DNA of 64,000 nt from Actinomycetota bacterium (lineage in GTDB: Bacteria; Actinomycetota; Acidimicrobiia; Acidimicrobiales; Ilumatobacteraceae). The translations under genes and the position numbers were made by a program. Where the stretch lies: the NCBI GenBank assembly GCA_009702045.1, contig WLIV01000012.1, forward strand, positions 33,225 to 97,224, in the 5' to 3' direction. Below, in pieces: positions 16,981-26,628 of this stretch (position 1 is the first letter of the stretch; each line of letters begins with the position of its first letter). The notes beneath the pieces were generated by a model. It had not been told where the DNA came from, did not search any database, and saw only the letters and a program-made list of their open reading frames with translations.

Positions 16981-18792
16981 TCAGGTACCTGACGGCGCCA
17001 GCGACGCCGTCGCGACAGGCACTGTCTCGTTGGAGGAACCAGTGCTGGCCACCACCACGACATCGGATGCGATCTCCTGCGAACCGAGACGTACGCGGAT
17101 CGTCCACGAACCGGAGACGGCGAGGTTGAACCCGCTCGACTTGCGCAACACTGCCGCGCCCTTACCGGTGAGCGGGATGTAGTTGATCGACATACCCGAC
17201 ACGTTGGTGTCGGCGGGAGGCAGGAAGTCAACGGCGAGTCCGGTGGTGCCACTGGCTGGGGCGGTGAGCACTTCGATGCGCACATCGTTGGCCCCGACCT
17301 TCTCGCTGAACGCGACGGTGACATCAATGCCCAGCGCCGGATTCGAGTACTTATGCACCGTGCCGAGATCGAGTGGCGCGAGAGAGGCTGCGCCAAGGCC
17401 CGACGGGGTGAGGGTGAGCAATCCGGCGGTGAGCGCCATGACCACGACGCCGACGGCGGCTTCGATGCCGAGCGCGCGTCGAAGGCGAGTTGCCAGTGGG
17501 GCGGACATCACATCGACGCGTGAGACGCGTTGATTGATGAACTGCCGCGCAGCGACACCGACGAACACCATCAGCGACACGAACAGCGTCTTCAGGATGA
17601 CGACGACGCCGTGGCTGGTGCCGAGCGCACCGCGATCGAGACGGAACAACTGGATTGCGCCCGTGCCGACGGTGGCCCAGAGCGCTGGTGTGGAGATACG
17701 CGAGAACCCGCGGACTGCGTGCACGAGGTCTTCCTCGCCAGGGCCGGCGAGCACCACACGAGTGAGCAGCACCAGACCGCCGAACCACGCAGCCATCGCC
17801 AGTGCGTGCACAGTGCCGACCCCGAAGTCGATCAGACCGAACTGCTCGCGGCTAAACCCCATCGTGGCCACTGCGATGCCAGCGGGTACCAGCGCAGGGA
17901 TCTGCGAACTGGGGTCGATCGCCCGTTCGGGCCGGACGACCACGTAGGCGGAGCCGAGTACGAACACGAAGCGCAAGAGCGCTGCCTTGCCCGGTGTGCT
18001 GTCGAGTAGATCGCCCCATCCGGTGGGCAGCAGCGTCGTGCCGAAGCCTTTTCCGGTGAGGTTGGAGGCCAGGGCACCAGCGAACAGGAACGTGGACCCG
18101 GCAGTGACCATCCAGACCGTGCGCAGGAAGCGAACCGTGATGATGTACTCGACACCTTCGGGCCACGCGATGGCGATGACCACGAGCGAACCGAACAGCA
18201 CCGCGAGGCCCATGTTGCTGACGAGACGGAACAGCGCCAACGGGCCCTTGCTGGTGTCGCCTTGGGCGGCGACGGTGGTTTCCGAGCTGCCGCCCCCACT
18301 GGAGGGCTTGGTGGTGGTGGTCTTGCCGGCCACCGTGGTCTCACCGAGTTGCTGGTCGATCGACAGCGTCGACGTAGTGGGCGGGATCGGATCGTTGGCG
18401 ATCTTGAACGTGAAGGCGCCGCTGCCGTTCGGTTGCAGGTTGGCGTCGGTGACCGACCAGGCGACGGTGCACGAACCCTTCGGCGCTGCGGACAGCAATG
18501 AGACCTGCAGTGACACACCGTCCTGCAGTACCACCGGATTGCCGAGGGCGACGATGGTGCCACCGTTGCAGGTCATGCTGACCGTATTGGTCGCTCCGAC
18601 GGCGGCACTGAACTTCAGTGCAAGCTCGGTGGGCGAGGTGTCGATGGTGCCACCGGACAGCGGCGTGCTCGACACGAGCGAGTTATCGGCCGCATACGCA
18701 GTAGGTGCCCACAGTGACCCAACCAGCCCGATGAGGGTGAGGGTGAAGAGCCAGCCGAGGGCTGGGCGGGCGGCGTGCCGGGTTGCGTTCAT
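16981..18792 (-). CDS. CopC-CopD fusion membrane protein with C-terminal YtkA/FixG-like domain
   Basis: A 603-residue envelope protein. Residues 1-35 are a signal peptide, 36-135 a CopC-like beta sandwich, then a Thr/Ser linker, about eight membrane segments of CopD type (residues 185-440, with VGTVHALAMAAWFGGL), and a C-terminal extracytoplasmic Ig-like domain. The family handles copper import or delivery to oxidases. Here the CopC copper site looks lost: the mature N-terminus reads ADNSLVSSTPL in place of AHxxLxxS, and the later D-G-H-P motif is replaced by DANLQPNG. The two Cys in the domain may form a disulfide. A role without copper, or with another ligand set, must be considered. Confidence 0.88.
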   Translation of the reverse strand: MNATRHAARPALGWLFTLTLIGLVGSLWAPTAYAADNSLVSSTPLSGGTIDTSPTELALKFSAAVGATNTVSMTCNGGTIVALGNPVVLQDGVSLQVSLLSAAPKGSCTVAWSVTDANLQPNGSGAFTFKIANDPIPPTTSTLSIDQQLGETTVAGKTTTTKPSSGGGSSETTVAAQGDTSKGPLALFRLVSNMGLAVLFGSLVVIAIAWPEGVEYIITVRFLRTVWMVTAGSTFLFAGALASNLTGKGFGTTLLPTGWGDLLDSTPGKAALLRFVFVLGSAYVVVRPERAIDPSSQIPALVPAGIAVATMGFSREQFGLIDFGVGTVHALAMAAWFGGLVLLTRVVLAGPGEEDLVHAVRGFSRISTPALWATVGTGAIQLFRLDRGALGTSHGVVVILKTLFVSLMVFVGVAARQFINQRVSRVDVMSAPLATRLRRALGIEAAVGVVVMALTAGLLTLTPSGLGAASLAPLDLGTVHKYSNPALGIDVTVAFSEKVGANDVRIEVLTAPASGTTGLAVDFLPPADTNVSGMSINYIPLTGKGAAVLRKSSGFNLAVSGSWTIRVRLGSQEIASDVVVVASTGSSNETVPVATASLAPSGT

Positions 18793-18906
18793 GGAATCGC
18801 ACCAACGCTAGCCAAGTCCGTCCTGGTACACGCCGCTTTGTGTCATCCCGGTCCGCGAGCGTGATCTCGCTCCCGCGTGTCCCACCCCCTGGATAGAGTC
18901 GCAGCG

Positions 18907-20721
18907 ATGGCCACCCAGTCGCTCTACCGCCGCTACCGACCCCGCCGCTTCAGCGAGGTGAAGGGTCAGGAACATGTCGTGCGCGCGTTGCGCAACGCGG
19001 TGATCAACCACCGCGAGGGCCAGGCGTATCTGTTTTCCGGCCCACGCGGCACGGGCAAGACCACCTCGGCGCGCATTCTGGCGAAGGTGCTCAACTGCGA
19101 AAACCCCCAGGATGGCGAGCCGTGTTGTGAGTGCGACTCGTGTCTGGCCGTTGAGCGTGGCACCAGTTTCGATGTGCACGAACTGGACGCGGCCAGTAAC
19201 AACGGTGTCGACGCGATGCGCGACATCATCGACAAGGCGTCGCTGGGCACCCCGGGACGTCACCGCGTATACATCCTCGACGAAGTGCACATGCTCACCA
19301 AGGGCGCCGAGGCTGCGCTGTTGAAGACGCTGGAGGAACCGCCAGCGCACGTGGTGTTCGTGCTGGCCACCACCGACCCGCAGAAGGTCAGCGAGACCAT
19401 CCGCAGTCGCACGCAGCATCTGCAGTTTCACCTGCTGCCGATGGATGTGATGGAGGATCACATTCGCTGGCTGGCCGGCGATGCTGGCATCGAGCTCAGC
19501 AACGAGGCGTTGCAGTCGGTGCTCCGTCAGGGCGGCGGTTCAGCGCGCGACACCGTGTCGGCGCTGGAGCTGGTTTCGTCGGGTGGCGGCGAGCCGCTGT
19601 TGTCCACTCCGCTCGACGAGTTCATCGAGGCGTTCATCGAGTACGACCCAGGCCGTGCGCTCACCGTTGTTGCGCAAGCGATACAGCAGGGTCGCGATCC
19701 GCGCACGCTCACCGACGACATCGTGCGCCACCTGCGCGATTGCTTCTTGTCGCTGATGGCCCCCGAATTGGTGCAGTTGCCCACAGAGCGTGCGCAGGAG
19801 GTCAGCGAGCTGGCCACGCGAATGGGTGCGCCGGCCACGGTGCGGGCAATGGAGCGCTTGGGCGAGATGTTGGTCGAGATGCGTCATGCTCCGGATCCGC
19901 GTCTGCTGCTGGAAGTGGCGCTGGTGCAGCTGACGCATCAGGCATCCAGCAACGACATGTCGGTGCTGCTCGATCGCCTGGAACGGCTCGAGCACCAAGT
20001 GGCCGCTGGGGGAGTTGCCGCGGCACCTGTACGCACCGTCGCGATCGATCCGGTCACCGGGCGTGCAGCGCTGGGTGGCCGCGCTCGCCGCGACCCGAAC
20101 CCGCCGCCGCCCGAGGCGCCGCCTGGGGCACCGCGTGAGGTGCCGGTGCCGAAGGCAGCGCAGCACGGCGCTGACGACACCAATGAGCAGAGGTCCGCGA
20201 CCATCGAGACTCCGGCCACCGTGCCCACCGTGTCCGCAGCTGCCACTCCCGACCCAGTTGATGCCGCCACTCGTGCGGCACAGGTGTGGGGTAGCGAGAT
20301 CATGCCGACGATGAAATCGTTGGCCCGTGCCATCTTCGCAGCCACCAAACTGTTGGGCGCTCGCGAGGGTGCGCTTGCTGTGGCTGCACCCAACGACGCC
20401 CATCGCGCCAAGTGTCTGCAGCACCTGAACGAGATCGAGGCCGCGGTGGCCAAGGCCGTCGGTGCGCCGGTGAAGGTCGTGGTGGTCGTCGATGGTGCGG
20501 TGGCGTTCGACGACTTCGGCTCCGACGATGCTGCTCCGGCGCCCACACGTGCGACCGGCGCCACCAACACCACAGTGACGCGGCTGCCGACGCCTGCGCC
20601 ACCTCCGGACGATGACGACGTCGACCTCGACGATCTCGTCGACGTACCTGCTGAGGCGGTCGTCTCCCCACTCGATCGGCTCACCTCGGCGTTCCCCGGC
20701 TCCCAGCTCGTCGACGAGTGA
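18907..20721 (+). CDS. dnaX: DNA polymerase III subunits gamma and tau
   Basis: The clamp-loader ATPase of 604 residues. The N-terminal AAA+ module has LYRRYRPRRF, Walker A GPRGTGKTTSARILAK, the zinc knuckle CENPQDGEPCCECDSC, Walker B VYILDEVHML and the SRC-type arginine motif IRSRTQ. A proline/alanine-rich linker from about residue 385 leads to a tau-like C-terminal region with an acidic end. I used the ATG at 18907, eleven codons into the open frame, because it opens MATQSLYRRYRPRRF. It is followed after three bases by recR, the classical order. Confidence 0.97.
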   Translation: MATQSLYRRYRPRRFSEVKGQEHVVRALRNAVINHREGQAYLFSGPRGTGKTTSARILAKVLNCENPQDGEPCCECDSCLAVERGTSFDVHELDAASNNGVDAMRDIIDKASLGTPGRHRVYILDEVHMLTKGAEAALLKTLEEPPAHVVFVLATTDPQKVSETIRSRTQHLQFHLLPMDVMEDHIRWLAGDAGIELSNEALQSVLRQGGGSARDTVSALELVSSGGGEPLLSTPLDEFIEAFIEYDPGRALTVVAQAIQQGRDPRTLTDDIVRHLRDCFLSLMAPELVQLPTERAQEVSELATRMGAPATVRAMERLGEMLVEMRHAPDPRLLLEVALVQLTHQASSNDMSVLLDRLERLEHQVAAGGVAAAPVRTVAIDPVTGRAALGGRARRDPNPPPPEAPPGAPREVPVPKAAQHGADDTNEQRSATIETPATVPTVSAAATPDPVDAATRAAQVWGSEIMPTMKSLARAIFAATKLLGAREGALAVAAPNDAHRAKCLQHLNEIEAAVAKAVGAPVKVVVVVDGAVAFDDFGSDDAAPAPTRATGATNTTVTRLPTPAPPPDDDDVDLDDLVDVPAEAVVSPLDRLTSAFPGSQLVDE

Positions 20722-20724
20722 CCG

Positions 20725-21333
20725 ATGGCGAACGTCTATACACCCCCTGTCCAAACGCTCATCGATGAACTCGGCCGCCTGCCGGGGGTCGGGCCGAAGT
20801 CGGCGCAGCGCATCGCCTTCCATCTGCTGAAGATCCCGGCCGAGGATGTCGCCCGTCTCGCCATGGCGATCACCGACGCCAAGGCCAGGGTGCGGTTCTG
20901 CGCACGTTGTTGGAACGTCGCCGAACAAGAGCTGTGCCCGATCTGCCTCGACGATCGCCGCGACAGCAGCATCATCTGCGTGGTGGAAGAGAGCCGCGAC
21001 ATCGTTGCCGTGGAGAAGACCGGCGAGTTCCGGGGCCGCTATCACGTGCTGTTGGGGGCGATGAACCCGTTGGAGGGCATCGGACCCGAGCAGTTGAAAG
21101 TGAAAGAACTGTTCGCCCGCATCGAACCGGAGCAGGTGCAGGAAGTGATCCTGTGCACGAACCCGAACACCGAGGGCGAGGTCACCGCGATGTACATCGC
21201 GCGGATGATGAAGCCGTTCGGGGTGAAGGTCACCCGGATTGCCAGCGGCCTGCCCGTGGGCGGCGACCTCGAGTACGCCGATGAGCTCACGCTCGGGCGT
21301 GCCCTCGAAGGCCGCCGCGACATCACCAACTGA
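20725..21333 (+). CDS. recR: Recombination mediator protein RecR
   Basis: RecR of 202 residues, part of the RecFOR pathway that loads RecA on gapped DNA. The helix-hairpin-helix [20 protein letters not shown], the C4 zinc finger [17 protein letters not shown], and the TOPRIM domain ([28 protein letters not shown]) are complete. It sits three bases after dnaX. Its stop is followed immediately by the family A repeat region. Confidence 0.97.
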   Translation: MANVYTPPVQTLIDELGRLPGVGPKSAQRIAFHLLKIPAEDVARLAMAITDAKARVRFCARCWNVAEQELCPICLDDRRDSSIICVVEESRDIVAVEKTGEFRGRYHVLLGAMNPLEGIGPEQLKVKELFARIEPEQVQEVILCTNPNTEGEVTAMYIARMMKPFGVKVTRIASGLPVGGDLEYADELTLGRALEGRRDITN

Positions 21334-21632
21334 CCAGCGCGAGTGCCTCGGCCCCGGCCCGAGTGCCTGGAGCGCGGCCCGAGTGCCTCGGTACTTCCGA
21401 GTGGGTGGTGACACCCCGGGTGTCGCCACCCACTCGGTGGGAAAACGTAACTGGGGTACCACTCCTGGACCTGGTAGCGGGCGGACGGGCCAGCTCCAGA
21501 GGTGGTACCCCAGATCGTGTGCAACGTCGTGGCCCACGGAGGCGAACTACGACGTTGTATGTTGCGGTTATGTTACAACAAGTGCCGAAATATGTCAAGC
21601 GTCGTCATAATCGGGCGGATGCCCAGGTCGCC
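21334..21632. repeat. Convergent gap with family A repeat and three further inverted repeats
   Basis: No gene is visible in these 299 bases. Family A units (GAGTGCC) occur at 21340-21390. A hairpin follows with arms at 21397-21415 and 21419-21437, 19 bases with one mismatch. A second has arms at 21451-21474 and 21490-21513, 21 of 24 paired, with an exact 12-base core CTGGGGTACCAC. A third has 9-base arms at 21522-21530 and 21549-21557. The last ~90 bases are unusually A+T rich for this genome. Confidence 0.8.
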
Positions 21633-22814
21633 TCAGACGGTGCGCAGGATCAGCGCATCGCCCTGACCGCCGCCGCCGCACAGGGCGGCCGCACCCATTC
21701 CGCCGCCACGGCGACGCAGTTCGTGCAGCAGGGTGAGTGCCACGCGGTTACCGCTCATGCCGATCGGGTGACCGAGGGCGATCGCGCCACCATTGACGTT
21801 GGTGATCTCGTCGGTGATGCCCAGATCCGCCATCGACGCGATGCCGACCGCGGCGAAGGCCTCGTTCAGCTCGAACAGCGACAGGTCGCTGACCTTCAGG
21901 TTGGCGCGTGAGAGTGCCTTGTTGATCGCATTGCTGGGCTGGTGCAGCAGGTTGGTGCTGTCCGGGCCGGCAACCATGCCGTACGACACGAACTGACCGA
22001 GCGGAGTGACGCCGCGAGCGTTCACTGCCCGCTCGCTCATGATCACCATCGCCGAGCCGCCGTCGCTGATCTGCGAGGCGTTGGCGGCGGTGATCGTGCC
22101 GTCCTTGGTGAAGGCGGGCTTGAGGCTGCCCAACGACTCCATTGTGGTGTTGGCGCGCACACCCTCGTCGGTGGTGACGAGCACCGGGTCGCCCTTGCGC
22201 TGCGGGATCGCGACCGGCACGATCTCGTCGGCGAACTTGCCGGCGGCGATGGCGGCAGCGGCGCGCACGTTGCTCTTCATTGCCGTCTCGTCCTGCTGGT
22301 CGCGGGTGATGGCGCCCGCGTTGAAATTCTCAGTGCCCGTGCCCATCAGTACGGATTCGAACGCGCAGAACAGACCGTCCTTGATGATCGCGTCGGCGAG
22401 TTCGGTGTTGCCGTAGCGGAAACCACCGCGGGCACCCGCAGCGATGTACGGCGCGTTGGTCATGCTCTCCATGCCACCGGCGATGACGATGTCGGCCTCA
22501 CCGGCCATGATCATCTGGTTGGCGAGGTAGATCGCGTTGAGGCCACTGAGGCACACCTTGTTGATGTTGATCGCCGGAACGCTCAGCGGGATACCGGCCT
22601 TGACTGCCGCCTGGCGGGCGGGCACCTGTCCCTGGCCGGCCATCAGCACCTGCCCCATGATCACGTGCTCCACCTCTTCGGGCGCCACACCGGCGCGCTC
22701 GAGAGCGGCCTTGATCGCGAAGCCACCGAGGTCGGCTGCGCTGAACGAGGCGAGGGCGCCGCTCATCTTGCCGATCGGGGTGCGGGCTCCGGAGACGATG
22801 TACGAACCAGACAT
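21633..22814 (-). CDS. Acetyl-CoA C-acetyltransferase (thiolase)
   Basis: A degradative or biosynthetic thiolase of 393 residues that condenses or cleaves acyl-CoA with acetyl-CoA. The nucleophilic Cys is in INKVCLSGLNAIYLAN (about residue 88), the His in NVNGGAIALGHPIGMSG and the second Cys in AALCGGGGQGDA, so the catalytic set is complete. The N-terminal SGARTPIGKMSGALASFS is typical. The start is the ATG preceded by an AGAGG-like ribosome site. Substrate chain length cannot be told. It could serve the same acyl-CoA pathways as ccr and the carboxylase genes in this window. Confidence 0.94.
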   Translation of the reverse strand: MSGSYIVSGARTPIGKMSGALASFSAADLGGFAIKAALERAGVAPEEVEHVIMGQVLMAGQGQVPARQAAVKAGIPLSVPAININKVCLSGLNAIYLANQMIMAGEADIVIAGGMESMTNAPYIAAGARGGFRYGNTELADAIIKDGLFCAFESVLMGTGTENFNAGAITRDQQDETAMKSNVRAAAAIAAGKFADEIVPVAIPQRKGDPVLVTTDEGVRANTTMESLGSLKPAFTKDGTITAANASQISDGGSAMVIMSERAVNARGVTPLGQFVSYGMVAGPDSTNLLHQPSNAINKALSRANLKVSDLSLFELNEAFAAVGIASMADLGITDEITNVNGGAIALGHPIGMSGNRVALTLLHELRRRGGGMGAAALCGGGGQGDALILRTV

Positions 22815-22894
22815 GGGGGACCTCTTTACGTGTTCGGGCCAATGTGCGCCGCCAGCGTATTCGGCGAGGACCGTTCCCGTGGAACGGAGCAGCG

Positions 22895-24475
22895 TCAGCC
22901 GGCGATGACGGTGAACGTCTGGCTGCAGTCGCTCTGCAACGTGGTGCCGCCCCAGCCGAGTTGCGTCACGCACAATGTGTAGGTGTCCGGCGCCAGGAAC
23001 CACGACTGGCTGAAGCCGTGGAACGGACCGACACCGGCGGGCAGGCCGCTGCGGCTCTCGCGGGCGAGCTTGGTGACCGTAGCCGTGTCGCCGTTGAACT
23101 GCCGCGTGACGGTGATGCGCACGGGTACCGACAGGTCGAACTCGCCGTGGTAGGCGATGCCGCTGATGGTGGTGGTCGAGCCAGTGGGCGTCGGCGAGGT
23201 GAACGTGATCGGAGTGTCGATGGTGATCGGCGGTGTGGTGTTCGGCCGCTGTGCGGAAACCGTCGCGAGCGCGCTGTACACCTCGGAGGTCTCGTAACCG
23301 AGGGCCCAGATCGCAATGCCGCTCCAGTGCGCGGCCAGCGCGGCATCGGCGCGCTGGCGGATGCTGGTGGCATCGGGGACGTGCACGGTGTGCTGCACCG
23401 TGCAGTTCGCCGGAATATTCGGATTCACCCGCTGTGCGCGACCCAGCACTTCGCCGGTCGGGGAGTTGACGTTCGCAGCGATACTGCCCGATGTTGCGTA
23501 ACCAGGCGGGGTGCTCGTGACCACCTGTTCCCCGGCCGAACTCTCGACCCACGAGAAGGTGAGTTCACCGTATGAATCACGTACGGGTGTGACGCCATGT
23601 GAAGCAGCAAGGGGACCCACCTCGGGCAATGTGATCGCGTCGTTGAAGACCATCGCAGTCGAACACACGTCGGCGGCGTTCTTCTTCACTGCCCAGTGGC
23701 GCCCGTACGCGGGCACGCCGAGCTGCAACTTGGAGACGGGCACCACCGAACTGCTGTAGGCAATCACCGAGTTCACCCACGACATCGGCGCAATCGGACC
23801 TGGGGTGCTGACGCTCCAGTCGTAGACCATCAGTCGGAGGCGGTCGACCCACGGGGCGATCTCTGCCTGCGCGTACACCGTGTAGCCCGACGCTCCGGAG
23901 TTCCACACCGGCGGCACGGTGACGCTAAGCACCTTGCCCCGCACGTGCAGTTCAGCCGCCAACTGGCTGACGAAGGCGATCCAGTTCGGCTTGATGGTGC
24001 TCCAGATCGCGATCTGGCTCTTGTTGTAGGCAAACACCTCGTAGTCAAGGTCGACCCCGTCGTAGCCCTTGGTCGTGACGAGGGCGACGAGTTGGCTGAT
24101 GTGGTTTGCCCGCTGGACGCTGTTGGCGAGGATGCCGCTCATCGTGCCGGGGGCAGTGCCGTCGACGACCGTCGGGATGACGGGCAGACCCTGCGCCCGC
24201 AGCGCGTTGACGGTGGTGGTGAGGTTGCCCTGGGTGCCGTTGAGCGTGACCGTGCCGTCGCCGCGGGCGCCGTACCAGAACAGCGACGCCTCGCTGAACA
24301 GGGTGGTCGTGCTGGCGTCGGTGATCGCCGCCCGGCTTTTGGTGCCGCCCCAGTACGGGATCCAGCCGCTGATGAAACGGTTGGGCTGGCAACTCGACAT
24401 GGCCAGCATCGCCACGACGCCGAGCGCGATGGTGCGGACGCGGTGCGTCCGGTGAGGTGCCGCGATCGTGCTCAT
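22895..24475 (-). CDS. GH18-family glycoside hydrolase lipoprotein
   Basis: A 526-residue lipoprotein: signal peptide with lipobox AMSSC, then a TIM-barrel of glycoside hydrolase family 18 (residues ~35-375). The active-site motif DxxDxDxE is intact in GYDGVDLDYEVF. SISGW-like opening, MVYDW and W-rich end IAIWALGYE match the family, which includes chitinases and spore-germination type peptidoglycan glucosaminidases (YaaH/SleL-like). A C-terminal beta domain of about 120 residues with two cysteines follows. The likely substrate is a GlcNAc polymer in the envelope or environment. Confidence 0.85.
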   Translation of the reverse strand: MSTIAAPHRTHRVRTIALGVVAMLAMSSCQPNRFISGWIPYWGGTKSRAAITDASTTTLFSEASLFWYGARGDGTVTLNGTQGNLTTTVNALRAQGLPVIPTVVDGTAPGTMSGILANSVQRANHISQLVALVTTKGYDGVDLDYEVFAYNKSQIAIWSTIKPNWIAFVSQLAAELHVRGKVLSVTVPPVWNSGASGYTVYAQAEIAPWVDRLRLMVYDWSVSTPGPIAPMSWVNSVIAYSSSVVPVSKLQLGVPAYGRHWAVKKNAADVCSTAMVFNDAITLPEVGPLAASHGVTPVRDSYGELTFSWVESSAGEQVVTSTPPGYATSGSIAANVNSPTGEVLGRAQRVNPNIPANCTVQHTVHVPDATSIRQRADAALAAHWSGIAIWALGYETSEVYSALATVSAQRPNTTPPITIDTPITFTSPTPTGSTTTISGIAYHGEFDLSVPVRITVTRQFNGDTATVTKLARESRSGLPAGVGPFHGFSQSWFLAPDTYTLCVTQLGWGGTTLQSDCSQTFTVIAG

Positions 24476-24536
24476 ACGAAAAGCGTAGTGGCCGATATTC
24501 GGCGGGGGTCGCGCCTAGTTGCGGCTCGGCGATCGA

Positions 24537-25202
24537 CTACTGCTCGTCGATGGTGATCGAGATGATGTCGATCGGCTGCAGCGGCGGGCCATCCACCGGG
24601 TTGGCCAGGGAGTCCAGCAGTGCCACGTTGCCGAGATCGTTGTCCTCGACTTCGCCGAACAGCGTGTACTTGGGCGGCAGCGCCGCTCCGTCATCGCCAC
24701 TGATGATGAAGAACTGGCTGCCGTTCGTGTCCGGCCCGCTGTTCGCCATCGCCAGTGAACCGATTCGGTACGGCTCGATCTTGCTGACTTCGTCGGCGAA
24801 CGTGTAACCGGGACCGCCGTGGCCGGTGGCCGTCGGGTCGCCGCACTGGACCACGAAGTTCTGGACCGCGCGGTGGCAGGTGGTGTCGTCGAAATAGTGG
24901 GAGCGGGCGAGGTTGACGAAGCTGTTCACCGTCAGTGGTGCGATGTCTGGCCGCAGGTTCACGCGCAACGTCGCCCGATTGGTCTGGATGACGGCCACAT
25001 AGGCCGTGCCCTGCACCAGGCACATCGGCGGTGCGGTGGTGAAGGCGGTGACCTTCGTGCCGCTGCCGTCGGCCGGGGCACAGCCGTTGGGCAACGAGCC
25101 GCCGGCGGGTGCTGCGGTGGAGCCCTTGTTGTCGTCACCGCACGAGGCGAGCAAGAGGGCCGCGCCAGCAAGAGCAAGTGCGAGGGAGCGTGTGCGAATC
25201 AT
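24537..25202 (-). CDS. Cyclophilin-type peptidyl-prolyl isomerase lipoprotein
   Basis: A 221-residue lipoprotein with lipobox LLLASC. The cyclophilin domain covers residues ~80-220 with LRPDIAPLTVNSFVNLARSHYF, the catalytic-type FVVQCGDPTATGHGGPGYTF and GSLAMANSGPDTNGSQFFI. The family speeds cis-trans isomerisation of proline bonds; the usual catalytic Arg in FxRxxxxFxxQ is replaced, as the segment reads CHRAVQNFVVQC, where H-R keeps an Arg. It acts outside the membrane and may help folding of secreted proteins. The start chosen is the ATG before RTRSLALALAG. Confidence 0.9.
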   Translation of the reverse strand: MIRTRSLALALAGAALLLASCGDDNKGSTAAPAGGSLPNGCAPADGSGTKVTAFTTAPPMCLVQGTAYVAVIQTNRATLRVNLRPDIAPLTVNSFVNLARSHYFDDTTCHRAVQNFVVQCGDPTATGHGGPGYTFADEVSKIEPYRIGSLAMANSGPDTNGSQFFIISGDDGAALPPKYTLFGEVEDNDLGNVALLDSLANPVDGPPLQPIDIISITIDEQ

Positions 25203-25284
25203 GACGCCCGACTCTGCCACGCTCAGCGTGAACTTCCTGTTCACCGGCTCGCCTGGTGAGACTACCCGTCAGTAACATTTCCGC

Positions 25285-26613
25285 ATGCAGCACGTCCTTG
25301 ACGCCATCCAATCCGGCGCCCACGCCGACGAGATCGCCCACCTCCACATCCCCGAGAGCTATCGCGCGGTGCATGTGCTGAAGTCCGAACAGGACATGTG
25401 GAAGGGTGTGCCGTCCAAGGAGAAAGACCCGCGCCAGAGCCTGCATCTGGACGAAGTGCCGACACCAGAGCTGGCCCCGGATGAGGTCTACCTGGCCGTG
25501 ATGGCCAGCAGTATCAACTTCAACACAGTGTGGTCCAGCATCTTCGAGCCGATCAGCACGTTCGGTTCGCTGGCCCGCCTGGCCCGCGAGAGCGAGTCGG
25601 CCGTGCGCCACGACCGGCCGTACCAAGTGGTCGGCAGCGACGCCTCGGGTGTGGTGCTGCGCGTGGGCGCCGGGGTGCGCAACTGGAAGCCGGGCGACCG
25701 GGTGACGGTGCACTGCAACCATGTTGACGATCAGGATCAGAGCGCACACAACGACTCGATGATGGCCGCCAATCAGCGCATCTGGGGCTACGAGACAAAC
25801 TTCGGTGGCCTCGCCGACCTCGCCGTGGTGAAGGCCAACCAGCTGATGCCCAAGCCCGCCCACCTCACGTGGGAAGAGGCCGCGGTCAACGCGCTGTGTA
25901 ATTCGACGAGCTATCGCATGCTGGTCGGCCGCAACGGCGCGCAGATGAAGCAGGGCGATGTCGTGCTGATCTGGGGTGCCACCGGTGGCATCGGCGCCTT
26001 CGCCACGCAGTACGTGTTGAACGGCGGCGGCATCCCGGTGTGCGTGGTCAGCTCACCCGACAAGGCCGACATCCTGCGCAAGATGGGCGTCGAGCACATC
26101 ATCGACCGTGCGTCCGCGAACTACCAGTTCTGGAAGGACGAACACACACAGGACGAATCCGAGTGGCGTCGGCTGGGCAAGGACATCCGCGACCTGTGCG
26201 GCGAAGACCCCGACATCGTGTTCGAGCACCCCGGACGCTCCACGTTCGGCGCCTCGATGTACGTCGCCAAGCGCGGTGGCACCGTCGTCACGTGCGCAGC
26301 CACCAGCGGCTTCCAGTTGGAGTTCGACAACCGCCACTTCTGGATGCGCCTGAAGAAGCTCGTCGGCTCACACTTCGCCAACTACAAGGAGGCGTGGGAG
26401 GCCAACCGGCTGATCAGCAAGGGCATGGTGCACCCGGTGCTGAGCCAGGTGTTCACGCTCGAGCAGACCGGTGAGGCCGCCTACCAAGTGCATCACAACA
26501 TGCACGAGGGCAAGATCGCCGTGCTTGCCCTGGCCCCTTCGGAGGGTCTGGGCGTCACCGATGAGCTGTTGCGCGCCAAAGTCGCCGACCAGCTCACCTG
26601 GTTCCGCCGCTAG
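25285..26613 (+). CDS. ccr: Crotonyl-CoA carboxylase/reductase
   Basis: A 442-residue zinc-independent MDR-family enzyme that reductively carboxylates crotonyl-CoA to ethylmalonyl-CoA with NADPH, the key step of the ethylmalonyl-CoA pathway; relatives also make extender units. Ccr-specific features are the N-terminal helix region SYRAVHVLKSEQDMWKGV, VMASSINFNTVWSSIFEP, the HCNHVDDQDQ segment, the NADP fold IWGATGGIGAFATQYVLNGG and a C-terminal RLKKLVGSHFANYKEAWEAN. The length and these motifs separate it from plain quinone reductases. It stands alone, flanked by a convergent gap with a family B repeat. Confidence 0.95.
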   Translation: MQHVLDAIQSGAHADEIAHLHIPESYRAVHVLKSEQDMWKGVPSKEKDPRQSLHLDEVPTPELAPDEVYLAVMASSINFNTVWSSIFEPISTFGSLARLARESESAVRHDRPYQVVGSDASGVVLRVGAGVRNWKPGDRVTVHCNHVDDQDQSAHNDSMMAANQRIWGYETNFGGLADLAVVKANQLMPKPAHLTWEEAAVNALCNSTSYRMLVGRNGAQMKQGDVVLIWGATGGIGAFATQYVLNGGGIPVCVVSSPDKADILRKMGVEHIIDRASANYQFWKDEHTQDESEWRRLGKDIRDLCGEDPDIVFEHPGRSTFGASMYVAKRGGTVVTCAATSGFQLEFDNRHFWMRLKKLVGSHFANYKEAWEANRLISKGMVHPVLSQVFTLEQTGEAAYQVHHNMHEGKIAVLALAPSEGLGVTDELLRAKVADQLTWFRR

Positions 26614-26628
26614 GTCCATCCGGCGTTC

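Noticed and set aside
18793..18906. SRP RNA directly before dnaX, as in some Actinobacteria
   Set aside because: The gap is 114 bases and lacks the GGAA apical loop; the real candidate is at 45533-45670.
19540..21537. A 665-codon open frame on the minus strand across dnaX and recR
   Set aside because: It covers two certain genes in the antisense direction, extends into the repeat gap, and encodes low-complexity R/H/G-rich sequence with no motif.
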